NCBI GenBank assembly: GCA_020635495.1
Contig: JACJZQ010000002.1
Coordinates: 248,001 to 312,000, forward strand
Source of the DNA: Flavobacteriales bacterium
GTDB taxonomy: Bacteria > Bacteroidota > Bacteroidia > UBA10329
Direction of reading: 5' to 3'
DNA: 64,000 bases
Positions 9,726-18,462 of this stretch are shown piece by piece. The notes below the pieces were generated by a model. The model worked only from the letters and a program-made list of their open reading frames with translations, made no database searches and was not told where the DNA came from. The translations under genes and the position numbers were made by a program. Position 1 is the stretch's first letter, and each line of letters starts with the position of its first letter.

Positions 9726-11600
9726 CTACTCGTCTTCCAATTGTAAGAGGTCAAACTTAGTGATAACTCCTACCAATTTCCCCTGATAAATGACAGGCAA
9801 TGAACCGATACCTCTTTCGAGCATGAGTGCTTTTGCTTCGCTGATGGCAGCGTTGGGGCCTATGGTAATTACGTTGCGTTCCATGATTTCTGAAGCAAAC
9901 ATGTTACCGAATGCCCCATACTTTTCAGCCGCTTTTTTAAGGTTGGTTGTGGTTATGACCCCGATACATTCTCCCGCTTCGTTCTCCACAGGTACGTGAT
10001 GGAATCCTCGCCATTTCATGATCTTCTCTACCAGTTCAACCAGGTCGTGTTCATGAACAGTTTGTGGATCGGTACTCATTATCTGGTATACCTGCTCTAA
10101 CTTCAATTCATTCCCTGTAAGCTGCTCTTTGCTTGCCAACGGCCATTCCCCTACGGGTTTGCCGCTTGTTTGATTACGATGCATCAAGGCGGTCATTCTT
10201 CGCAACGAAACGTCTCTCAAATGCCCATCTTTCAAGGATCTATACGCATGTTTCATCCACTGAGCACCTGTTCTGCTGGAAAGTCTTTGGCGGATTACGC
10301 CTAGATAATTTCTTATCGATGCATCATCAATTCCAGACTTTCTGAGTCCTTCTTCGGCTATCGGCAGCAGTTCATCTAGCAAAAGGTCTTTGGTATCCAC
10401 CACTTTTCCCATCCATTGCAGCTTGGTTTCCATGCCGGATATTGCTGCACGCAGAAAATTGGCCTTAACCCGTTTAAAATCCATCTTTTCCCAAAGACGG
10501 GAGTACTCTTCAGGCATTCCTTTCATGAGACCCACCCACAAAGCGAAATTGGCCATCTCATCCAAAATGGTGGGGCCAGATGGAATGTACCTGTTCTCAA
10601 TCCGCAGATGCGCAACACCGTTTGCAACTCCGTAACACGGCCGATTCCAACGGTAAATGGTACCGTTATGCATCCTCAATGCTTTCAGGTCTGGAATTCG
10701 ACCAGCCTTCAACTCTTCCAACGAATCTCGTTCAATTTCGCCCGCCACAAGGAAGGTGAATCTGGCAATGTCTTCTTTGAATATCTCCGAAATGGATTCT
10801 CGCACCCAGCGGGTTCCGAATGTTACCCTTGGTTGTTGTTCTCGAATGAGCGTTGAACCACTTCTGATATCGATACTTTGCTGAAAGAGGGCAATTCTTG
10901 TTTCGGCCCAAAGCTCTTTTCCAAGCAACAGGGGCGAATTGGCTGAAACCGCCAAAATGGGCGCAGATATGGCCTGAGCCCAGTTGTATTGTGCAACAGC
11001 TTCATCTGGCTCTATCTGCAAATGCGCTTGAAAACTGGTATTACAAGCCTCAAAGACAATGGAGTCGTGCTTGGCAATAAGCTGATCAACACCCTGAATG
11101 TTCAACTCGAAATCACCACCCTTGTGCTCTCGCATCACTCTATTCAACTCCTCGAACCGTGGGTTGGCGGTCATATGCTCAAACTCAATGTGTCTTGGCG
11201 TTATGGTCGGTAGAATACCTGTGAGAATGATGTGCCAATTGCGTTTTTCAGCTTCAGTTTGCGCCCTGCCCATCAGCTGCCGCAACTGATGTTCCACACG
11301 CTCAAAGGCATCTTCTGTCAGCTCTTGCGGGTCAAGATTCAGTTCCAGATTATACTTGGCCAGTTCAGTGGTGAAGTGTTCGTCATTGAGAATCTCCAAA
11401 AGAACGCTACTTGCATCTTCCGGCTCCCAGTTTCTGTTGGTTATACAGAACTCCTGCTCAGCACCAATTCGCTGAATTCCAGATTCGAACATCTTTTTCC
11501 GAACCATTTCATCAAACGCATCAATATCATGCAGAATATGTCTTAGAAAATTGGCGCGTTCGCGCAGGTCAGAGATTGACTTTACGGCTTGGTCTCCCAT
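9726..11600 (-). CDS. GCS2-type amidoligase fused to a CBS-domain pair
   Basis: A 624-residue two-part protein. Residues about 20-440 are a glutamate-cysteine ligase type 2 (GCS2) domain, with the GAEQEF motif at residues 46-51 typical of glutamine-synthetase-fold amidoligases, plus FEACNTSFQAHLQ and HLRIENRY. Residues about 499-545 and 565-620 are two CBS domains, which normally bind adenosine nucleotides and regulate the attached enzyme. The family joins an amino group to a carboxylate using ATP. In other Bacteroidota such genes sit with RimK-type ATP-grasp ligases and AstE-like hydrolases; here the hydrolase follows by 3 bases but no ATP-grasp gene is present. It is the first gene of the operon ending in dapA. 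Confidence 0.85.
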   Translation of the reverse strand: MGDQAVKSISDLRERANFLRHILHDIDAFDEMVRKKMFESGIQRIGAEQEFCITNRNWEPEDASSVLLEILNDEHFTTELAKYNLELNLDPQELTEDAFERVEHQLRQLMGRAQTEAEKRNWHIILTGILPTITPRHIEFEHMTANPRFEELNRVMREHKGGDFELNIQGVDQLIAKHDSIVFEACNTSFQAHLQIEPDEAVAQYNWAQAISAPILAVSANSPLLLGKELWAETRIALFQQSIDIRSGSTLIREQQPRVTFGTRWVRESISEIFKEDIARFTFLVAGEIERDSLEELKAGRIPDLKALRMHNGTIYRWNRPCYGVANGVAHLRIENRYIPSGPTILDEMANFALWVGLMKGMPEEYSRLWEKMDFKRVKANFLRAAISGMETKLQWMGKVVDTKDLLLDELLPIAEEGLRKSGIDDASIRNYLGVIRQRLSSRTGAQWMKHAYRSLKDGHLRDVSLRRMTALMHRNQTSGKPVGEWPLASKEQLTGNELKLEQVYQIMSTDPQTVHEHDLVELVEKIMKWRGFHHVPVENEAGECIGVITTTNLKKAAEKYGAFGNMFASEIMERNVITIGPNAAISEAKALMLERGIGSLPVIYQGKLVGVITKFDLLQLEDE

Positions 11601-11658
11601 GGAATGCTAATGAGGTGTTCAAGGTAGGAATCCTCGATTATTTTCATCATTCAATGTT

Positions 11659-11666
11659 TAACTTCG
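11659..11666 (+). promoter_or_regulatory. possible -7 element for the esterase gene
   Basis: TAACTTCG differs from TAnnTTTG at one base and lies 20 bases before the ATG at 11686. A TTTTC stretch near 11641 may be the -33 contact. This is weak evidence on its own. Confidence 0.3.
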
Positions 11667-11685
11667 GCTCAAATCATTTAATGAC

Positions 11686-12834
11686 ATGAAAAAACTACTA
11701 CTCTTTTTGGTGCTAATCGGAAGTTCGTTCAGTCTGTTGGCGCAACAAACTACCGTTACTTGGCCATTTGATGGGCAAACACGTAAATACATTCAGTATG
11801 TGCCATCTATTTATGATGGAAACGAGGCGGTGCCTTTGGTAATTGCGCTACATGGATTGGGTGATAACATCAATAATTTCCAAGGCGTTGGATTTCAGTT
11901 GGTGGCAGACACGGCCAACTTCATTGTGGTGTATCCCGAAGCCATTGTTGAACCGCTTTTTACACAGTCAACAGCTTGGAATTCGGGTGCAGGGGTAGCT
12001 GGTTTCAGTCTCAACGCAGATATAGATGACGTTGGTTTCATCAATGCTTTGATAGATACCGTTAGTGCTCATTACAACATAGACCAGAACAGGGTTTATG
12101 CAACAGGTTTCAGCATGGGCGGATTTATGAGCAATCGTCTTGCTTGCGAATTGAACAACAGAATTGCAGCCATTGCTTCTGTTGCGGGTACTATTGGTGG
12201 TGTACTTACGTGTAATCCTGGTACGGAGATTCCGGTTTGCCACATTCATGGTACAGATGACACCAATGTGGGTTACGGAACGCCAGAAGGTGCACAGGAT
12301 AACACTTTCGGTAATAATGTTGCTGATTGGATCGCATTCTGGACCGCCAATAACGGTTGTGGTTCCATCACCTTGGAAGGTCAGTTTCCAAACACGGAAA
12401 ACGATGGCTACATTGTTGATTATGTTGAATATGGTGGTTGTACCAACAGCACCAGAGTGGTTCATTACAAGGTGCATGGAGCAGACCACATCTGGCTGCC
12501 TGACAATCAGAATGGAAACGACATCTTCTATGTATTTGAAATATGGAAGTTCTTCCTAGGCGTTTCTCCAAGCAACTTGGTTCCTGCCAGTATTTCTGAT
12601 TCAGACATTGCCTCTATTGAAGTGTATCCGAACCCTACTTCAGATTATTTGAGACTTGAAAATATCGATGCCAAGATTCAGAATGTGGCCATTTTCAATG
12701 CCATGGGACAAATGGTTTTTGAAACTTCAGCAAGCAATCAAACCATTGATGTTAGTGGGTTAAAGACGGGCGTTTACCAACTGATGGTTGCCACAGACAA
12801 GGGGCTTTATTCCAACTCATTCATCAAAGAATAA
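11686..12834 (+). CDS. secreted PHB depolymerase/feruloyl esterase-like hydrolase, T9SS sorted
   Basis: A 382-residue exported alpha/beta hydrolase. A signal peptide (MKKLLLFLVLIGSSFSLLA) is followed by the LpqC/PHB-depolymerase domain: ALHGLGDN near residue 50, nucleophile Ser143 in GFSMGG, acid Asp191 or Asp192 in HGTDD, and His268 in HGADHIW. The C-terminal 75 residues (VYPNPTSDYL) form a T9SS type A sorting domain, so the enzyme should be secreted or surface attached. The substrate could be a polyester or a feruloylated polysaccharide. A strong bidirectional terminator follows. Confidence 0.88.
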   Translation: MKKLLLFLVLIGSSFSLLAQQTTVTWPFDGQTRKYIQYVPSIYDGNEAVPLVIALHGLGDNINNFQGVGFQLVADTANFIVVYPEAIVEPLFTQSTAWNSGAGVAGFSLNADIDDVGFINALIDTVSAHYNIDQNRVYATGFSMGGFMSNRLACELNNRIAAIASVAGTIGGVLTCNPGTEIPVCHIHGTDDTNVGYGTPEGAQDNTFGNNVADWIAFWTANNGCGSITLEGQFPNTENDGYIVDYVEYGGCTNSTRVVHYKVHGADHIWLPDNQNGNDIFYVFEIWKFFLGVSPSNLVPASISDSDIASIEVYPNPTSDYLRLENIDAKIQNVAIFNAMGQMVFETSASNQTIDVSGLKTGVYQLMVATDKGLYSNSFIKE

Positions 12835-12854
12835 TTGCTACACGAGCAAAAACA

Positions 12855-12890
12855 GAAAGGCCCGAAGCGAATGCTTCGGGCCTTTCTTTT
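12855..12890. terminator. bidirectional rho-independent terminator
   Basis: A perfect 14-bp stem (GAAAGGCCCGAAGC with GCTTCGGGCCTTTC) has a GAAT loop. On the plus strand it runs into TTTT; on the minus strand it runs into GTTTTTG. It sits between the convergent esterase and PDZ-protein genes and can serve both. Confidence 0.92.
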
Positions 12891-12922
12891 GCGTACCACC
12901 TCGTTCTTCCCCTCTGCCTATT

Positions 12923-14413
12923 TTATTGCTTCACAATTTTACGTGTGAACTGCTTGTCTTGCTGCGCGATGATGAGGAAATAAACCCCGCTTGGTTGTGC
13001 GCTGATGTCAATCTGATTTCGGTAAGAACCATCAAAATTGTTCAGCAATTCCTCATAGACCTTCTGACCTGTTTGGTTGAAAACCATGACCCTTGTATTC
13101 TGTTTTTTAGGCAGGTCGAAAGCCAAATTGAACTGTCCATCGCTTGGATTAGGAGCGAACTCGATCTTATTCAGTGCCAAAGATTTTGAGAAGTCAACAT
13201 CTGCTGGCTCGGCCAACATTTCCTCGTCTTCCTTCGTGGCATCCTTCAGTTCAATCACAACTTTTACTTCTTTCACCACTTCTGGAGCCCACGGACCAGC
13301 ACCTCCGATCTTACAATCAGGCGCAACACTCATAATGCGCTTTTGGAATACACGACCATCACGCTTACCCAATTCTCCATTCAACTTTCCTTTTTTGCCA
13401 TCGCGCAAATATTCAACCTCGATCTTGTCGCCTGCTTCTTTGGCTTTGATCACTTCCGCCAGGTCGTCAAAATGTTCAACCGACTTTCCGTCCAGTTTGG
13501 TGATGACGTCTCCAGACTTCAATCCCATTTTCTCGGCAGAACTTCCTTCAATCACTTTACCAAGAGAAACACCTGCATCCGTTTTTTCTCCTGGTGTTAC
13601 GCCAAGAAATGCCGAGTTGTCGTCAAAATCCATGTCGAAATCGAAGTTGATGTTCATGTCTTTCAACTTCTCCATCTGCTCTTGCAAAGCCTCTTCATCA
13701 AACTCACCTTCAAAAAAGAATTCATTCGAACCTTCCGGACCGAAACCATGCTTGAAAACCATCATATCCTTAGATTCTCCAAGCGTTACCTTCTTGGATA
13801 ATTTCTTCCCGTCTCTGAGATATTTCACGTTCACTTCTTCGCCAACTTTGAAGTCATCAATCACATCGCGAAGCTGCTTCTCAGAGGTTACATCGGTGTT
13901 ATTGACGGAAATGATCACATCACCTTCTTTCAACTCAGCCTTTTCGGCCGCGCTTCCTTCAATCAATCCGTCAACCAAAGCACCTTTCTGTCCATCTTTA
14001 TCGTAGGTCGAGATGTAAACTCCCAACAACGGCCGTTTTTCCATGTTGGTGCCACCACTGAACCAGCGCAACTCATCATCATCGCCCATTATGTGAACAC
14101 GCAAATCGCGTTCATCATCACCATCCACTTCCTTTCTCACTTTTATTTCGATGCGCTCTCCTGTTCCACGGATGTCAATATCATCCAGCACATCAAGGTC
14201 TTTCAGAATGGCCTTGATGTCGTCACCTTCAACCGCATCCAGTTCCTTGGTTATCTTCTTGGTCTTGCCATTTTCGGTAACCTCAATATCAATTGTGAGT
14301 TTCTGATCTTTGGCAGTCTCATCCGCACTCTGCGCAACCGCAAACGTGAAAAGACCGGCCACCAGCAAACTGGTGAGTGTACTTAATTGAAATAGTATGT
14401 TCAGCTTTTTCAT
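12923..14413 (-). CDS. exported double-PDZ protein with T9SS sorting domain
   Basis: A 496-residue protein with a signal peptide ending in VAQ. Residues about 128-213 and 268-350 are two PDZ domains of the HtrA/DegP type (LLGVYIST, EKAELKEGDVIISVN; AFLGVTPG, EKMGLKSGDVITKLD). No protease domain is present, so it probably acts as a binding or scaffold protein. The N-terminal part is highly acidic (many Asp/Glu). The last 75 residues (APNPSDGQFNLA) are a T9SS sorting domain. It is transcribed toward the bidirectional terminator and has its own promoter. Confidence 0.85.
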   Translation of the reverse strand: MKKLNILFQLSTLTSLLVAGLFTFAVAQSADETAKDQKLTIDIEVTENGKTKKITKELDAVEGDDIKAILKDLDVLDDIDIRGTGERIEIKVRKEVDGDDERDLRVHIMGDDDELRWFSGGTNMEKRPLLGVYISTYDKDGQKGALVDGLIEGSAAEKAELKEGDVIISVNNTDVTSEKQLRDVIDDFKVGEEVNVKYLRDGKKLSKKVTLGESKDMMVFKHGFGPEGSNEFFFEGEFDEEALQEQMEKLKDMNINFDFDMDFDDNSAFLGVTPGEKTDAGVSLGKVIEGSSAEKMGLKSGDVITKLDGKSVEHFDDLAEVIKAKEAGDKIEVEYLRDGKKGKLNGELGKRDGRVFQKRIMSVAPDCKIGGAGPWAPEVVKEVKVVIELKDATKEDEEMLAEPADVDFSKSLALNKIEFAPNPSDGQFNLAFDLPKKQNTRVMVFNQTGQKVYEELLNNFDGSYRNQIDISAQPSGVYFLIIAQQDKQFTRKIVKQ

Positions 14414-14437
14414 GACCTAGCTAATTTGATGTTCACT

Positions 14438-14445
14438 CAAAATTA
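14438..14445 (-). promoter_or_regulatory. -7 promoter element of the PDZ-protein gene
   Basis: Read on the minus strand, TAATTTTG matches TAnnTTTG exactly and lies 25 bases before the ATG at 14413. A TTTA about 21 bases further upstream is a possible -33 element. Confidence 0.5.
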
Positions 14446-14467
14446 CCCAGCCAATATGTTGGTAAAT

Positions 14468-14497
14468 GTTAGCGACTGTTAACGAGTGTTAACCATC
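14468..14497. repeat. three GTTARC boxes at 10-base spacing
   Basis: GTTAGCGACT, GTTAACGAGT and GTTAACCATC follow one another with a 10-base period, about one turn of B-DNA. Two of the boxes are the palindrome GTTAAC. They lie 23 bases upstream of the -7 element of the PDZ-protein gene and may bind a regulator on one face of the helix. Confidence 0.5.
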
Positions 14498-14537
14498 TGC
14501 AGCCAATAGGTTTGAGGAATGAGGGTGAGCTAATCCC

Positions 14538-14572
14538 GTCATTTGAGCGAAGTTTACGGAGCCGAGAAATCC
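14538..14572. repeat. half copy of a GTCATTTCGA-type intergenic repeat
   Basis: This stretch starts GTCATTTGAGCGAAG and ends GCCGAGAAATCC. It resembles the left arm of the inverted-repeat element at 34108-34193 (GTCATTTCGAGTGAGG to ATCGAGAAATCT). It ends 3 bases from the stop codon of the minus-strand gene 14576-15538. No right arm is seen. Confidence 0.55.
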
Positions 14573-14575
14573 TGT

Positions 14576-15538
14576 CTATTGAACGAACTTCAAAACCGAC
14601 CAACCATTTTCCGTTTGTACGCGGAAAAAGTACGGTCCGTTTGCAAGTTGCCCTGTCAGATTGAAACGGTTTGCATTCGGGTTGAATGCTCCAACCAACT
14701 TGCCATCTGCTGAGATTACCTCAATTTGCAACATGGTCGTTTTACTTTGCAGCGATACCTGTCCTCCGATTTGTTGGATGAATGGCCGTTCAACTTCCGC
14801 TTCGGAAATTGCATTTGGAGATTCTGGTGAAATGCAATGCATGTAAAATGGAACGGGCATTACATTACCCGCAAACCAATCGAAAGGCATTGAAATGGTT
14901 GGTGAAGCGAACGCAGTGCTTGAACTTACCGTCATGGTTGGACCACCGCCCGATGGTTCTCCTAAAGCGTAAAGGTTATAGCTGTACTCGCCTGGCTCTA
15001 AACACATTCCATGGAACCAGTACTGGTCGTTAACGGTCATTTCCAAAACGCCCGATTCCACCACGGTGCTTGTGCTATCAAGAACACTCCAAGCAAAACT
15101 TCCGAGCACCAGCGCTCCTCCCCAATTCTGGAATCCGATAACCATTGAATCGCATGGTGAGTCTGCGCAAAGAGATTGATCCAGAGACCATTCGCACTCA
15201 AACGTATCGTAGAAACCTGAGTAAAGCTTCAATGTGCCAGTAAAATTGTCAATTGGATCATGAACACCGGGACGTACTTCCAACGAATGCATCGACTCTC
15301 CCGCTATGCCAAAGTAGAATACGGTTTCCTTGGCTACCGTATCACCATTGTTATCGAGCAGCACAAAACCAGGATAATCGAATATCTCGTTCTGGTTGTT
15401 GTTCTCAACATGCACAATGATGACGCTATCGGTGAACGGACTGTACTTGATGGACACAAAATCCACCGAATCGCATACGGTCTGCGCGTTGGCGAATGTG
15501 GAAATGAGAAAAAAGGAAAAGGTGAAAAGGTGTTTCAT
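14576..15538 (-). CDS. exported protein of unknown function with T9SS sorting domain
   Basis: A 320-residue protein. The ATG at 15538 is chosen because it opens a signal peptide (MKHLFTFSFFLISTFANAQ); a longer frame upstream would bury it. The middle is beta-rich with several Cys (SLCADSPCDS, GMCLEPGEY) and no recognised enzyme motif. The last 70 residues (GQVSLQSKTTMLQIEVI to WSVLKFVQ) resemble a T9SS type A sorting domain. It begins 57 bases downstream of the aminotransferase stop. Confidence 0.75.
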   Translation of the reverse strand: MKHLFTFSFFLISTFANAQTVCDSVDFVSIKYSPFTDSVIIVHVENNNQNEIFDYPGFVLLDNNGDTVAKETVFYFGIAGESMHSLEVRPGVHDPIDNFTGTLKLYSGFYDTFECEWSLDQSLCADSPCDSMVIGFQNWGGALVLGSFAWSVLDSTSTVVESGVLEMTVNDQYWFHGMCLEPGEYSYNLYALGEPSGGGPTMTVSSSTAFASPTISMPFDWFAGNVMPVPFYMHCISPESPNAISEAEVERPFIQQIGGQVSLQSKTTMLQIEVISADGKLVGAFNPNANRFNLTGQLANGPYFFRVQTENGWSVLKFVQ

Positions 15539-15594
15539 GGTTGGTGGTTTACTCGTAATAACGTATGCCAAACCACTGAGATGCCTTATACCAT

Positions 15595-16797
15595 TCAATG
15601 ATGCAACAACTTCTCTACCCCAACCTTGATGCGTCTTGCGGCTTCTTTCAGGTTAGCTTCTGAAGTGGCGTAAGAAAGACGCACGTAACCGGGCGCTCCA
15701 AAAGCTTCGCCTGGCACCATGGCCACATGGCATTCGTTGAGGAAATACATGCAAAGGTCGTTGGCATCGTTCACTTCCTGTCCGTTGAACGAGTGTCCGA
15801 AAAGTGCACTCACTTCTGGGAAAAGATAGAATGCTCCGCCTGGCATGTTGGTCTTAAAGCCTTCAATTCCTGAGAACAGTTCGGTAACCAATTCGCGTCT
15901 TTTCGCAAAAATGGAAGCCATTTCCTTTAACCATGATTCTGGTGTTTCCAACGCAGCAATGGCAGCGCGCTGCGCAATGGAGTTGGCACCTGAGGTGATC
16001 TGTCCTTGCATCTTATCGCACGCCTTGGCAATCCACGCTGGCGCACCCATGTAACCGATTCGGTAACCCGTCATGGCATACGCCTTAGATACACCGTTCA
16101 CGGTAATGGTCTGCTCATAAACCTCTGGGAATTGCGCCAAGCTCTCGTGTTTTCCTTCAAAGTTCAGATGCTCGTATATCTCATCAGCAATGACAAAAAC
16201 CTTTGGGTGGCGGGCAATGACCTGCGCAAAACCGTGCAGTTCTTCTTTAGTATAAAATGTGCCAGTTGGGTTACTTGGCGAACTGAAAATGATGAGCTTG
16301 GTGTCTTCATTGATGGCCTCATCCAACTCTGCGGCAGACGATTTGAAATCGGTTTCTATGCCAGCCGTTATGAACCGCGCTTTGCCGCCTGCCAACTTCA
16401 CCAGCTCCAGATAACTCACCCAGTATGGCGCTAGAATAATCACTTCATCACCAGGATTTACCAAACTCAAAATCACGTTAGAAAGCGACTGTTTTGCCCC
16501 TGTGGAAACCACAATCTGGTCGGGTTTGTAGTCCAAACCGTTCTCGCGTTTGAATTTCTCGGAAATAGCTTTTCGCAATTCCGGATATCCCGCAACAGGC
16601 GGATAATGACTCCAATCTTCCTGAACGGCCTTGATGGCCGCCTCCTTCACATGATCGGGTGCGTTGAGGTCTGGCTCTCCCAAACTCAACGAGATAACAT
16701 CAATGCCTTCAGCCTGTAGTTCTCGGCTTCTGCGCGCCATGGCAATGGTCTGAGATTCGCTGAGTTTCTTGATTCTTTCGGAAAGATGCTTGTCCAT
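15595..16797 (-). CDS. aspC: class I PLP-dependent aspartate aminotransferase
   Basis: A 400-residue fold-type I aminotransferase, cytoplasmic. The PLP lysine is Lys238 in GVSKAYAMTGYRIGY, the SSPSNPTG motif contains the conserved Asn, and ADEIYEHL contains the conserved Asp and Tyr. Sequence style fits the thermophile-type (Ib) aspartate/prephenate aminotransferases. It interconverts aspartate and oxaloacetate with 2-oxoglutarate/glutamate. An exact TAnnTTTG promoter element lies 17 bases upstream. Confidence 0.92.
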   Translation of the reverse strand: MDKHLSERIKKLSESQTIAMARRSRELQAEGIDVISLSLGEPDLNAPDHVKEAAIKAVQEDWSHYPPVAGYPELRKAISEKFKRENGLDYKPDQIVVSTGAKQSLSNVILSLVNPGDEVIILAPYWVSYLELVKLAGGKARFITAGIETDFKSSAAELDEAINEDTKLIIFSSPSNPTGTFYTKEELHGFAQVIARHPKVFVIADEIYEHLNFEGKHESLAQFPEVYEQTITVNGVSKAYAMTGYRIGYMGAPAWIAKACDKMQGQITSGANSIAQRAAIAALETPESWLKEMASIFAKRRELVTELFSGIEGFKTNMPGGAFYLFPEVSALFGHSFNGQEVNDANDLCMYFLNECHVAMVPGEAFGAPGYVRLSYATSEANLKEAARRIKVGVEKLLHH

Positions 16798-16813
16798 GCG
16801 GCTAGATTTTTGG

Positions 16814-16821
16814 CAAATCTA
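16814..16821 (-). promoter_or_regulatory. -7 promoter element of the aminotransferase gene
   Basis: Minus-strand TAGATTTG is an exact TAnnTTTG match 17 bases before the start codon. No clear TTTG -33 element is found at the usual distance. Confidence 0.5.
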
Positions 16822-16918
16822 AACAATGACCTCATTGTAGTTTGTTCTTGCCAAAGACAATAACCAACCCTTATTCACGGTTGATGTTGAAAAGGTATTT
16901 TTAGCCCAAATTGAAGCC

Positions 16919-17452
16919 ATGAACGAAGTCCTTTCTGCCATTCTTGAAATCTTGAAATACACGGTGCCATCCGGAATCGTATTTGCCACAGCCTATTTCC
17001 TGTTGAAGAAATTTCTGGAAGAACAGCGGGAGGTTGCGATCATTCAAGCAAATGCCAGCTCAAAATCAGATATGATTCCCACACGATTACAGGCTTACGA
17101 ACGCCTGATCTTGTTTTTAGAGCGCATAGAACCCAACCAGATGATTCCACGGGTACATCGGCCTGCTATGAGCTCAGCGGTATTCAAAAGAGAGTTGCAG
17201 AAGACCATTCGCGAAGAGTTTGAACACAATCTCACTCAGCAGATATATGTTTCCAGTCAAGCCTGGCAAAAGCTGATAGAAAGTCGAAACGCGGTGAATC
17301 AACTGGTTGAACTGGCCGCCAAAAATGTGGGCGACAATGCCACTGGGGTTCAACTGAGTTCTGCATTGTTTGAGATTTTGAGCAAAGCAGGCGTTTCGCC
17401 AACTGCTGGCGCAATTGAAGTGCTGAAAGCCGAAGCGCGTCAGTTACTGTAG
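16919..17452 (+). CDS. membrane-anchored DUF7935-like protein
   Basis: A 177-residue protein with one N-terminal transmembrane helix (residues about 10-30, TVPSGIVFATAYFLLKKFL) and a helical cytoplasmic part. The segment LQAYERLILFLERI, followed by a conserved REEFEHNLTQQIYVS, is typical of a family common in Bacteroidota that I recall as DUF7935. No function is known. Its 3' end overlaps the convergent meaB by 13 bases. Confidence 0.72.
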   Translation: MNEVLSAILEILKYTVPSGIVFATAYFLLKKFLEEQREVAIIQANASSKSDMIPTRLQAYERLILFLERIEPNQMIPRVHRPAMSSAVFKRELQKTIREEFEHNLTQQIYVSSQAWQKLIESRNAVNQLVELAAKNVGDNATGVQLSSALFEILSKAGVSPTAGAIEVLKAEARQLL

Positions 17453-18429
17453 CCCCAGTTTTTCAACAACTCTCTTGCCGCTGCAAACGGACTGGTCTTT
17501 CCTGATTTCACTTCAGATTGGAGTTTTTCCAATCGTTTAGCCGTAGATGCATCACTGTAAAATCGGTGATTCAATTCTTCCGAAATAGCGGCCTTCAGCC
17601 AGTAATTGTTCTGTTCAGAACGGTTCTTTTTCAACCAACCATTCACATTAACATGGTTGAAGAAACTGTTAACCGTGTTCAATACATCATCCATTCCATT
17701 GCCTTTGGTAGATGAACATGAATGAACGGGAACAGTCCAGCCGCTTTCCTTGGCAGGAAACATGTGCAATGCCTGATGATAACTGGCCTTGGCCAATTTG
17801 GTGTAGCTGGCATTTTCGCCATCATCCTTATTGATGATGACAACATCGGCCATTTCCATGATGCCACGTTTGATACCTTGAAGCTCATCTCCTGCGGTAG
17901 CCAGAACCAGTAAAACAAACATATCTACCATGGAATGGACGGCTGTTTCACTCTGACCCACTCCAACGGTTTCAATCAAAATCGTGTCAAATCCTGCTGC
18001 TTCGCAAAGCGAAATGGTCTCTCTGGTTTTTCGCGCCACCCCGCCCAACGACCCGCCAGAAGCTGTGGGTCTTATAAATGCATTCGGGTTGGCTGAAAGC
18101 TTATCCATTCGGGTCTTATCGCCTAGAATGCTTCCGTGAGAAATGTCGCTGCTTGGGTCAACTGCCAACACAGCCACTTTCTTTCCTGTTTCGGTCAACT
18201 TGCTACCAAACGCATCAATGAACGTGCTTTTCCCAACTCCCGGAACGCCCGTAATTCCGATGCGCTGACTTTCAACTGCGTGTGGAGCGCAGAGTTCCAA
18301 CAGTTGTGCAGCAGTTTCGAGTTGTTCTTCTTTTGTGCTTTCAACCAACGTGATGGCACGCGCCAAATCCACACGGTTGCCCGCAACAATGGCATTCTTC
18401 CATTCTTCCAAACTAGAATACTGGTGCAT
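17440..18429 (-). CDS. meaB: methylmalonyl-CoA mutase-associated GTPase MeaB
   Basis: A 329-residue G3E-family GTPase. The P-loop GVPGVGKST is at residues 61-69, followed by VLAVDPSSD, DTILIETVGVGQSE and VINKDDG. MeaB loads and protects the adenosylcobalamin cofactor of methylmalonyl-CoA mutase; the mutase itself is not in this window. It starts 33 bases after the M48 protease gene and may be the last gene of that transcript. Confidence 0.95.
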   Translation of the reverse strand: MHQYSSLEEWKNAIVAGNRVDLARAITLVESTKEEQLETAAQLLELCAPHAVESQRIGITGVPGVGKSTFIDAFGSKLTETGKKVAVLAVDPSSDISHGSILGDKTRMDKLSANPNAFIRPTASGGSLGGVARKTRETISLCEAAGFDTILIETVGVGQSETAVHSMVDMFVLLVLATAGDELQGIKRGIMEMADVVIINKDDGENASYTKLAKASYHQALHMFPAKESGWTVPVHSCSSTKGNGMDDVLNTVNSFFNHVNVNGWLKKNRSEQNNYWLKAAISEELNHRFYSDASTAKRLEKLQSEVKSGKTSPFAAARELLKNWGYSN

Positions 18430-18462
18430 GGTCGGCTAAGTTAGCCGCGAAATCGATAACGA

